This document shows positions 18,071-25,211 of a stretch of 64,000 bases of DNA, piece by piece (position 1 is the stretch's first letter; every line of letters begins with the position of its first letter). Below the pieces are notes generated by a model. That model was not told where the DNA came from and searched no databases. It worked only from the letters and a program-made list of their open reading frames with translations. This stretch comes from Acidobacteriota bacterium (GTDB lineage: Bacteria > Acidobacteriota > Blastocatellia > Pyrinomonadales > Pyrinomonadaceae), in assembly GCA_016700075.1 (NCBI GenBank), contig CP065000.1, forward strand, positions 1,302,001 to 1,366,000. Direction: 5' to 3'. The translations under genes were made by a program, and so were the position numbers.

Positions 18071-18210
18071 AAGACAGGAGACAGAAGGCAGAAGTCAGTT
18101 GTCAGTAGTCAGTGGTCGGTAGATCGGCTGCTGGCAGCGAGTAATAAATTTTACGTTATCGACGTAAGGGCATTCTGACCTCTGCCTTATGCCTTCTGTC
18201 TTCTGACTAC
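18071..18210. repeat. Low-complexity intergenic palindrome
   Basis: Left arm words AGAAGACAGGAGACAGAAGG and AGTCAGTTGTCAGTAGTCAG are answered by TCTGCCTTATGCCTTCTGTC and TTCTGACTACT about 110 bases later. The element fills most of the gap between dnaE2 and the malic enzyme gene. No gene is visible in it. Confidence 0.6.
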
Positions 18211-18260
18211 TCGTTTGCCCTGAATAACCTTTTTCGTCATACTTTTACGCAGAGCATTTT

Positions 18261-19715
18261 ATGCCAAACAGACCTACCCCGAACGCCAGCTACAGTGTTA
18301 CGCTTCGCGTCCGGATCCATAACCAGCCCGGCAAACTCGGCGAAGTAACGACAGCCATCGGCAAGGCAGGCGGCGACATCGAGGGCATCGACATCGTCAG
18401 CGTCGGCCGCGATCATCTGATCCGCGACATCACCGTGAACGCCGCAAGCGAACATCACGACAAAGAGATCGTCGCCGCGGTCTCGGACATAGACGGCGTC
18501 GAGGTGGTGAACGTCTCGGACCGCACGTTCCTGATGCATCTCGGCGGCAAGATAGAGATCGTCTCTAAAGTGCCGCTGAAAACGCGTTCGGACCTTTCGA
18601 TGGCATACACGCCGGGCGTCGCCCGCGTTTGCCAGGCGATACAAAAAGACCCCGAGAAGCGATTCAACCTCACTATAAAAAAGAACACGGTCGCTGTCGT
18701 TTCAGACGGCACAGCCGTACTCGGCCTCGGCGACATCGGCCCGGCGGCAGCGATGCCGGTAATGGAAGGCAAATGCCAGCTTTTCAAGGAATTCGGCGGC
18801 GTCGATGCGTTTCCCATTTGCCTGAACACAAAGGACCCGCACGAGATCGTCCAGACTATCAAGAACATCGCGGTCGCTTTCGGCGGAATAAATCTCGAGG
18901 ATATTTCGGCGCCGCGGTGTTTCGAGATCGAAGAGCGCCTGCAGGAAGAACTGAACATTCCCGTTTTTCACGACGACCAACACGGCACGGCGGTCGTCGT
19001 TCTTGCCGCCCTCATAAATGCGCTCAAGATCACCGGTAAGCGTATGGAAGACATCAAGCTCGTCGTCAACGGCATAGGTGCGGCGGGCGTGGCGTGTTCA
19101 AAGATAGTGATGGCCGCCGGCGTGAAGAACATAATCGGCTGCGACACTACGGGAGCGATCTATCAGGGCCGCAAAGAGAATATGAATTGGGTCAAGGACT
19201 GGTACGCACGCAATACCAATCCTGACAAAGAGCAGGGCACGGTCCACGACGTGATCAAGGGTGCCGACGTATTTTTCGGTCTTTCGGCACCGGGGCTGCT
19301 GACCGCTTCAGACCTGGACACGATGGCAAAGGACCCGATAGTTTTCGCCATGGCAAATCCGACGCCGGAGATCATGCCAGAGGACGCCGAAGGCCACGTC
19401 TCGGTAATGGCGACAGGACGTTCGGACTATCCAAATCAGATCAATAATGTGTTATGCTTTCCGGGCATCTTCCGCGGTGCTCTGAATTGCCGTGCATCGC
19501 GTATAAATGAGGCGATGAAGCTCGCCGCGGCACACGCCATTGCAGAGACCATCGCCGAAGAGGAACTGCATCCGGATTATATTATCCCGTCGGTCTTCGA
19601 CCGCCGCGTGGTCGAAGCGGTGGCGGCACGCGTAGAGGATGCGGCATACAGTTCGGGCGTGGCACGCCGCGACAGGACAACGTCCGACACGCTGTACGAC
19701 ACTAAAGCGCACTAG
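18261..19715 (+). CDS. NAD(P)-dependent malic enzyme with N-terminal ACT domain
   Basis: 484 residues. Oxidative decarboxylation of malate to pyruvate. An ACT regulatory domain (about residues 9-85; SVTLRVRIHNQPGKLGEVTTAIGKAGGDI) is fused to a complete malic enzyme of the short bacterial type: AYTPGVARVCQAI, KNTVAVVSDGTAVLGLGDIG, metal-binding HDDQHGTAVV, and the Rossmann motif VVNGIGAAGVACSKI. The ACT domain suggests allosteric control by an amino acid or other small ligand. The gene ends 3 bases before the hemolysin III gene, so the two are probably co-transcribed. Confidence 0.93.
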   Translation: MPNRPTPNASYSVTLRVRIHNQPGKLGEVTTAIGKAGGDIEGIDIVSVGRDHLIRDITVNAASEHHDKEIVAAVSDIDGVEVVNVSDRTFLMHLGGKIEIVSKVPLKTRSDLSMAYTPGVARVCQAIQKDPEKRFNLTIKKNTVAVVSDGTAVLGLGDIGPAAAMPVMEGKCQLFKEFGGVDAFPICLNTKDPHEIVQTIKNIAVAFGGINLEDISAPRCFEIEERLQEELNIPVFHDDQHGTAVVVLAALINALKITGKRMEDIKLVVNGIGAAGVACSKIVMAAGVKNIIGCDTTGAIYQGRKENMNWVKDWYARNTNPDKEQGTVHDVIKGADVFFGLSAPGLLTASDLDTMAKDPIVFAMANPTPEIMPEDAEGHVSVMATGRSDYPNQINNVLCFPGIFRGALNCRASRINEAMKLAAAHAIAETIAEEELHPDYIIPSVFDRRVVEAVAARVEDAAYSSGVARRDRTTSDTLYDTKAH

Positions 19716-19718
19716 AAA

Positions 19719-20402
19719 ATGGTACGACGCCGACTGAGAGAGCTGAGCATCGAAGAAGCCGCGAATTCGCTGACGCATGGTTTCGGGCTGCTTCTCAGCG
19801 TATTCGGTTTTGCATTACTGATGCTGCTTGCCGTGTATTACGGCGGCCCGCTGCATTTCGCAAGCGCGGTCGTTTACGGGATGTCGCTGGTCATACTTTA
19901 CGGAGCCTCGACGCTCTATCACAGTGCGAATACCCCGCGGGCAAAATCCGTTCTACAGCTCGTCGATCACTGCTGCATCTATCTGCTGATCGCCGGCAGC
20001 TATACGCCGTTCGCGCTGATCGTGCTGAATGGCAGCCTCGGCTATGGATTGTTGATCTTCGCGTGGGTCTTTGCGGCAGTCGGGATACTGACCAAGGTCG
20101 TTTTTGAGATCCGCTCAGGGTTAGTTTCCGCGACAATTTACCTTGTGATGGGCTGGGCCGGACTCGTTGCCGTAGAGCCGCTTTACAATGCGGTCGGGCT
20201 CGTCCCGATGCTGCTTGCACTCGCAGGCGGACTTAGCTATTCGCTGGGCATCATCTTTTTCGGCTGGAAAAGCATCAAACACCACCACGCTATCTGGCAC
20301 GTCTTTGTCCTGATGGGCAGCGTGCTTCACTTCATCGCCATTGCCGGTTACGTGATGACTTACGCACCGGTTTCGACTGCTCTCATCTCGACCAGTTTCT
20401 GA
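19719..20402 (+). CDS. Hemolysin III family (PAQR-type) membrane protein
   Basis: 227 residues with seven predicted membrane helices. Family motifs are EEAANSLTHGFG near the N-terminus, LYHSAN after the second helix, and IWHVFVLMGSVLHFIA near the end; the conserved Ser, Asp and His residues form the metal site of the PAQR/CREST superfamily. Function in bacteria is poorly defined (membrane homeostasis, hydrolase activity suggested). It starts 3 bases after the malic enzyme stop and its last 43 bases overlap the 3' end of the convergent reductase gene. Confidence 0.88.
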   Translation: MVRRRLRELSIEEAANSLTHGFGLLLSVFGFALLMLLAVYYGGPLHFASAVVYGMSLVILYGASTLYHSANTPRAKSVLQLVDHCCIYLLIAGSYTPFALIVLNGSLGYGLLIFAWVFAAVGILTKVVFEIRSGLVSATIYLVMGWAGLVAVEPLYNAVGLVPMLLALAGGLSYSLGIIFFGWKSIKHHHAIWHVFVLMGSVLHFIAIAGYVMTYAPVSTALISTSF

Positions 20403-21415
20403 ACAACCTGACGGCCTGCGTCGATCGCGCCTTTTATATGCCGTTGGTGTGTGAAGTGTCCCGCGACGTAAACGCCGGGAACATTCGTCTCGAACGTCTC
20501 AGGATCATAAACAGGCACCTCGCCGTATTTGCCCTGCTCGGTCTCGACGCCCAAATTTTTCAGCATGGTCAGATCGGCATCCGAACCGATCAGCACGAAA
20601 ACAACGTCATTCGGCAGCATGACGCGTTCGCCCGTCTCACTCTCAAGCTCCACCTCGCCTTCGCGAAACTCGACAACTTTGCCCAGAAAGAATAGCTTTA
20701 GGCAGTTCTCTTTCAGCTCGTTCTCGAGAGGCTGTTTGACCCAATATTTTATGCAGCCCTGTTTTGGATCATTGTTTTCCCAATCATCGCGAAATATCGC
20801 GAGCGTCGTCTCGGCGCCTTCCTGAGCGAGAAACAACGCCGCCTCGCCCGCCGAATTTCCGCCGCCGACCACAAGTGCTTTCTTCTTCACCCACGGATAT
20901 GTCTCGCGAAAATGGTCAAAAACGTGAGGCAGATCTTCGCCGGGAACGTTCAGCCGCCGCGGCCGGTCCATCGCTCCGATGGCGAAGAGAACTCTTTGAC
21001 ACTCGTATTCCGCGCTATCAGTTTCAACATGAAATACACGTTGCGGAAGCCCGCGCGTAAGCAAGGGCGTTACATTCAACGCATCGCTTTCGCCCTTGCT
21101 GACGCTCGGGCTTCTGCAAACTATCGATCGCACGGTCTCTTCCGTTCTGATATTCAGATCATTCTCCAGCACGAAACGCACGTAGTACGACAGCAGTTCC
21201 TCGCGGGTCGGCTTTTCGCGTGCGGGTTTCAGTCCGCCGGGAATTATCTCAAGTTCGTTGACCGTCGAAAAAACGGTAAGGCCAACGGGATAATTGTAGA
21301 TCGAATTTCCGATCAGGCCTTTTTCGATAACGACGTAATCGAGGCCGGCCTTGTTTGCCTCATACGCCGCCGCGATCCCTGCCGGCCCGGCTCCTATAAT
21401 GACGAGATCGTACAT
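20360..21415 (-). CDS. YpdA-like FAD/NAD(P) disulfide reductase
   Basis: 351 residues. FAD-binding GAGPAG (residues 8-13) and NAD(P)-binding GGGNSAGEA (184-192) identify a thioredoxin-reductase-like flavoprotein. The redox CxxC of thioredoxin reductase is absent and the sequence (YNYPVGLTVFST, RDDWENNDPKQGCIKYW) follows the YpdA/Bdr type, known to reduce bacillithiol disulfide in Firmicutes. Whether this organism makes bacillithiol is not shown here. Residues about 100-126 are encoded by an inserted inverted repeat and are absent from relatives. It overlaps the hemolysin III gene tail to tail. Confidence 0.85.
   Translation of the reverse strand: MYDLVIIGAGPAGIAAAYEANKAGLDYVVIEKGLIGNSIYNYPVGLTVFSTVNELEIIPGGLKPAREKPTREELLSYYVRFVLENDLNIRTEETVRSIVCRSPSVSKGESDALNVTPLLTRGLPQRVFHVETDSAEYECQRVLFAIGAMDRPRRLNVPGEDLPHVFDHFRETYPWVKKKALVVGGGNSAGEAALFLAQEGAETTLAIFRDDWENNDPKQGCIKYWVKQPLENELKENCLKLFFLGKVVEFREGEVELESETGERVMLPNDVVFVLIGSDADLTMLKNLGVETEQGKYGEVPVYDPETFETNVPGVYVAGHFTHQRHIKGAIDAGRQVVQKLVEMRAVETGA
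21041..21119. repeat. Inserted inverted repeat, copy 2 (in YpdA-like gene)
   Basis: Arms of 29 bases (21041-21069 and 21091-21119) match at 26 of 29 positions around a 21-base loop. Core arm AAGCAAGGGCG against CGCCCTTGCTGACG is shared with the element in dnaE2. On the coding strand it encodes CRSPSVSKGESD...TPLLTRGLPQ, in frame. Confidence 0.88.
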
Positions 21416-21452
21416 TGGAATGCTTCAGTGAAGAGTGACAAATGACAAGTGG

Positions 21453-21707
21453 TCAGTTGCCAGCCTCCATTTCTTTCAATATTTCAGTGAATTTCTCGAT
21501 CTGAACACGCGCTGCTTCCAGGCTGCGTTTTGATTCGAGATATTTTTCCCATTCGCCGGTCATTGTCAGGGCTTTGAGCGTTTCTTCGTCGAGCGCGTGC
21601 GACATAACAACGAGCAGGTCGCTCAAGGCCTCGTGCCCGTCGAGTAGCGATTGAATGATCGTGTAAGCGAGTTTTGCGTTCGGCAGATCTATGTCGAGTT
21701 TTTCCAT
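21453..21707 (-). CDS. Small helical protein, unknown function
   Basis: 84 residues, acidic, predicted mostly helical (AYTIIQSLLDGHEALSDLLVVMSHALDEETLK, then a coiled-coil-like tail RSLEAARVQIEKFTEIL). No signal peptide, membrane segment or cysteine. It lies 12 bases downstream of the ygfZ stop on the same strand, so it is probably translated from the same message. I do not recognise the family. Confidence 0.6.
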   Translation of the reverse strand: MEKLDIDLPNAKLAYTIIQSLLDGHEALSDLLVVMSHALDEETLKALTMTGEWEKYLESKRSLEAARVQIEKFTEILKEMEAGN

Positions 21708-21719
21708 AGCACTATGATT

Positions 21720-22583
21720 TTAGCGGACGAACGGCAGTTCGCTGACCTCGGCTCGTGTTTCCCCGGCGAGAAGTTCTGTTCCCGGGGCGAGGAAATCGTA
21801 ACGCACGTACGCCAACGCTATCGTCTTACCGAGCTTAGGCGAGAAAGTAACGGACGTGATGCGGCCGGCGGGTTTGCATTCGGGTGATGTCAATTCATTG
21901 CCGGGGCCGAGGCCGTCTGTTGACACAAGTCCCGTCAACTGTTTTGCCACATGGCCGCGGAAATGGATGCGGGCGATGATCTCCTGGCCGATGTAGCAGC
22001 CTTTGTTGTAAGAGATCAGGCCGTCGATCCCGAGTTCCGGTACGATGGTCGTTTCGTCCATATCGATGCCGAATTTTGGAACGCCGGATTCGATCCGCAG
22101 TGTCTCGTAAAGCTCGTCGGATATCGGTATCGGTCCGTCCGGCAGCGGCCGATCATGAGGTGCGAAATATCCCGTCGATCTGCCAGCAAACATAAGGCCG
22201 CCCGCTGACGCAGGCGGTTCTGCCCCGAATGTCTCAAGATATCGAAACTGATCCGAAAGGTCCTCAACAAAAAAATCACCGGCAAACGTAAAGCGAAACA
22301 GATTCTGAAAGACCTTTTCGCGGGTCGCTTCTTCAGTCTCTATCAAGAACCGGTCGCCGTCGCGTCGAACGCGGACAACTGCGAGTAAACGCCCCTGTGC
22401 ATTTGGAAAAGCGGCGAGCATTTGTTCACCGTCTCCGAGCGTTTTCACATCGTTCGTTATCAGCCCGTCCAGGAACTGCACGGCCTCGCCGCCCCACACG
22501 GCGACCAGTCCGCGCCGCGTTTCGTAATAGCCCAAACCGCCCGAGCGGATCTGTTCGTATGCTTTTTGCGAGGCTTCGTTCAT
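21720..22583 (-). CDS. ygfZ: YgfZ/GcvT-type folate-binding protein
   Basis: 287 residues. The diagnostic YgfZ motif KGCYIGQE is at about residues 194-201, within a GcvT-like fold. YgfZ uses folate and its conserved Cys to help maintain iron-sulfur proteins such as the radical-SAM enzyme MiaB. The frame continues far upstream through the divergent mrp gene, but the conserved N-terminus (GLGYYETRRGLVAVWGGEAV) supports the ATG at 22583. An in-frame palindrome (22198-22217) adds PPASAGG near residue 125. Its divergent neighbour, Mrp, also serves iron-sulfur cluster handling. Confidence 0.88.
   Translation of the reverse strand: MNEASQKAYEQIRSGGLGYYETRRGLVAVWGGEAVQFLDGLITNDVKTLGDGEQMLAAFPNAQGRLLAVVRVRRDGDRFLIETEEATREKVFQNLFRFTFAGDFFVEDLSDQFRYLETFGAEPPASAGGLMFAGRSTGYFAPHDRPLPDGPIPISDELYETLRIESGVPKFGIDMDETTIVPELGIDGLISYNKGCYIGQEIIARIHFRGHVAKQLTGLVSTDGLGPGNELTSPECKPAGRITSVTFSPKLGKTIALAYVRYDFLAPGTELLAGETRAEVSELPFVR
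22198..22217. repeat. 20-bp palindrome inserted in frame in ygfZ
   Basis: CCGCC-CGCTGACGCA-GGCGG forms an 8-bp stem (one G-T pair) with a 4-base loop. On the coding strand it encodes PPASAGG between FGAE and LMFAGR in YgfZ. The sequence looks like a small mobile palindrome rather than conserved protein sequence. Confidence 0.6.
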
Positions 22584-22647
22584 TTTTCCGCAACCATTTT
22601 TGTTACAATACGAAAATACTTTATTACGCCGAGGGCGTTTTTTCATA

Positions 22648-23730
22648 ATGAGCCAAATTTCTGAACAGATAATCCTAGATTCCCTGAAAGCGATCATCGA
22701 CCCGGACCTGCGAAAGGATATCGTGACATTGGGTTTTGTCCGCGATGTCGAGATCGACGGCGGCGCCGTTTCGTTCCGCATCGTTTTGACGACGCCGGCG
22801 TGCCCCGTCAAAGAAGAGATGGAAACGCAGGCACGCGAGATAGTCAGCAGCCTGGACGGCGTAGCCAGTGTCAACGTAACGATGGACGCTGAAGTGCCGC
22901 AGGGACGCGGCATTGCGAATAACGTCGCGATCCCGGGCGTGAAGAACATCATTGCCGTCTCGTCCGGCAAAGGCGGCGTCGGCAAATCGACGGTCGCGGT
23001 CAACCTCGCCGTCGCTCTCGCGATGGACGGTGCAAAGGTCGGCATCATGGACGCCGACGTTTACGGGCCGAATGTTCCGCTGATGCTCGGCACGGGCTAC
23101 GATCAGCCCGAGGTCGAGAACGGTCAATTGAAACCCATCGAGGCTCACGGCATCAAGATGATCTCGATGGCGGTGCTCGTGCCGCCTGACAAACCGATGA
23201 TCCTTCGCGGGCCGATGCTGCACGGCGTCGTCCGCCAGTTTTTGACCGACGTGAATTGGGGCGAGCTCGATTATCTTGTCGTCGATATGCCGCCCGGCAC
23301 GGGCGATGTGCAGCTTTCGCTCGCACAGCTCGTTCCGGTCCAAGGTGCGGTCCTCGTGACCACGCCGCAGGAAGTTTCGCTTTCGGACGTTCGCCGTGCG
23401 GTGAAGATGTTCGAGACCGTTAACATTCCGGTTCTCGGCGTTATCGAAAATATGTCGTATTTCATAGCTCCCGACACCGGCAACAGATACGAGATCTTTG
23501 GCAAAGGCGGCGGACAAAAACTCTGCGACGAATACGGCCTCAATCTTCTCGGTGAGGTTCCCCTCGGAATGGAGGTCCGAGAAGGCGGAGATAAAGGAAC
23601 GCCCGTAGTTGCGGCATTTCCCGATTCGCCGCAGGCAGCGGCATTCCGCAAAGTCGCCGAAGAGGTCGCCCGCCAGGTCTCGATCGAAGCGATGAAACCG
23701 GAGCTTGTGATAATGAGCCGCACTTCGTAA
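22648..23730 (+). CDS. mrp: Mrp/ApbC family iron-sulfur carrier ATPase
   Basis: 360 residues from the ATG at 22648. An N-terminal DUF59/MIP18 domain (about 1-85) precedes the ParA-like ATPase with deviant Walker A SSGKGGVGKST (105-115) and DMPPGTGD. Mrp proteins bind and transfer [4Fe-4S] clusters. The CxxC that bridges the cluster between subunits in ApbC is absent: after ENMSYF the sequence reads IAPDTGNRYEIFGKGG. Cluster binding may therefore differ. Transcribed divergently from ygfZ with only 64 bases between start codons; a terminator follows at 23765. Confidence 0.92.
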   Translation: MSQISEQIILDSLKAIIDPDLRKDIVTLGFVRDVEIDGGAVSFRIVLTTPACPVKEEMETQAREIVSSLDGVASVNVTMDAEVPQGRGIANNVAIPGVKNIIAVSSGKGGVGKSTVAVNLAVALAMDGAKVGIMDADVYGPNVPLMLGTGYDQPEVENGQLKPIEAHGIKMISMAVLVPPDKPMILRGPMLHGVVRQFLTDVNWGELDYLVVDMPPGTGDVQLSLAQLVPVQGAVLVTTPQEVSLSDVRRAVKMFETVNIPVLGVIENMSYFIAPDTGNRYEIFGKGGGQKLCDEYGLNLLGEVPLGMEVREGGDKGTPVVAAFPDSPQAAAFRKVAEEVARQVSIEAMKPELVIMSRTS

Positions 23731-23764
23731 GGGGACTCCCGCGACAAAACAATTTCATTGACAG

Positions 23765-23807
23765 AAATACGCCGTTGGGACGATATTAGTCTCAGGCGTA
23801 TTTTTTT
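23765..23807 (+). terminator. Rho-independent terminator after mrp
   Basis: Arms AAATACGCC and GGCGTATTT flank an inner imperfect hairpin (GGGAC...GTCTC) and merge into a run of seven T. It starts 34 bases after the mrp stop. Confidence 0.85.
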
Positions 23808-23873
23808 ACTTGGCTGCCGGCAATGGCAATTGGCAGTGTCCGGTCAGCCGCACACTTCTCTTTGGGCATTACT

Positions 23874-25166
23874 ATGTTAAAAAAACAGATCTTCTCACTG
23901 CTCTTGATCTCATCGTTCTTCACCTCGTTCGTATTCGCTGATTACACCATCACCCAGCGGCGTACTATGGAAGGTTCGTCATTCGAAATGACCGTTCAGG
24001 CGAAAGGCGTCCGCGTTCGGCGTACAAGTAAGGTCGATCTCGGCAAGGACGAAGAGGACGACCCCATGGTCAAGCAAATGATGGCAGAGATGATGCCGTC
24101 GCTGACCTACATTTCTCAATGCGACCTGAAACAGGACCTGGTCGTGAACGACAGTAAGAGGTCATTTTTCGTCGATTATCACGACTGGTCCGCCGCACCG
24201 CCGGAAAAACTGGCTCTTCGCCCGAAAAAGAAGGTCGAGATCCGCGGCACAGTCACATTCAATATGGCTGTCGAAGACTCGGGCAAAAGGAAACAGATGT
24301 TCGGCCTTAATGCAAGATGGCTCAAACACACAGTAGATACTGTTTTTTCGGCTGATTCCTGCGAAGGTGCAAAAACGTTCAAGATGGTCCAGGAAGGCTG
24401 GTTCGTCGATCTCACACTCGAATCTAAAGGCTGCGACCCGCCGCCTATGCCGCAGGGCGAAGATTCCGGCTGCCGTCCGCGTCCGATCTACAAGAATATG
24501 CAGAATGCCGGATTCTTGCTCGAAGGAACCACTACATATTTCGAGAACGGCAAGAAGACAATGACTGACAGCATCGAAACGCTTGCTCTTTCAAAAGCCA
24601 CGCTCGATCAAGCCCTCTTCGAGGCACCGAAAGATTTTACCGAGGTCGATTCATATAGCGAATTGATGCGCGGCGTAACGGGCCCTGCAGACAACACTGC
24701 GATCACGCGTATTTCCGGAAAGGACACTGATGACGGCAAGGCCAAGAGCGTCAAGACGGTGGCGATCGACTTTTTCTCCGGCAGCTCGTCAAAGGTCGAC
24801 CAGCAGCAGATGCGTGAATTGATCTCCGACAAACTCACCGCGGCCGGAATGGCGGGCTATCTCGTCACCTCGCAGGCAGAACTCACAACCGGCAATTTCA
24901 AGAACGTCATCGCCGTTGATATCAAGAAGACCAAGGAATCCGGCGGAGCAAAGATCGGCGGGCTTTTCGGCAAGGTCACGGGAACGCCGGACGCCTCGAA
25001 ATTGGGTGATTCCGAAGCTGAGATCGTCATCACGGTATTTGCTCAGGACGGCAAGACGGTCGTCGGCACCGCGTCAGCCAATGAAAAGGTCAAGGGCTCT
25101 GTAAACGACGCCGTGAAGGCCGCGATCGAAAAGGCATTGCCGGGCCTGTTGGCCAAATTAAAATAA
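23874..25166 (+). CDS. Secreted protein, unknown function
   Basis: 430 residues from the ATG at 23874, chosen because it opens a signal peptide (KKQIFSLLLISSFFTSFVFA). The first two thirds are beta-rich with charged segments and several cysteines (CDLKQD, SADSCEGAK, KGCDPPPM, SGCRPRP). The last third (from about residue 300; KTVAIDFFSGSSSKVDQQQMRELISDKL) looks like a periplasmic alpha/beta domain, with EIVITVFAQDGKTVVGTASA. I recognise no family. It is followed after 45 bases by another exported protein gene with a strong ribosome binding site. Confidence 0.7.
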   Translation: MLKKQIFSLLLISSFFTSFVFADYTITQRRTMEGSSFEMTVQAKGVRVRRTSKVDLGKDEEDDPMVKQMMAEMMPSLTYISQCDLKQDLVVNDSKRSFFVDYHDWSAAPPEKLALRPKKKVEIRGTVTFNMAVEDSGKRKQMFGLNARWLKHTVDTVFSADSCEGAKTFKMVQEGWFVDLTLESKGCDPPPMPQGEDSGCRPRPIYKNMQNAGFLLEGTTTYFENGKKTMTDSIETLALSKATLDQALFEAPKDFTEVDSYSELMRGVTGPADNTAITRISGKDTDDGKAKSVKTVAIDFFSGSSSKVDQQQMRELISDKLTAAGMAGYLVTSQAELTTGNFKNVIAVDIKKTKESGGAKIGGLFGKVTGTPDASKLGDSEAEIVITVFAQDGKTVVGTASANEKVKGSVNDAVKAAIEKALPGLLAKLK

Positions 25167-25211
25167 CACCTTCCGAGCGGAGTTTTTCCGCCCATCTACA
25201 TTGGAGGCAAC

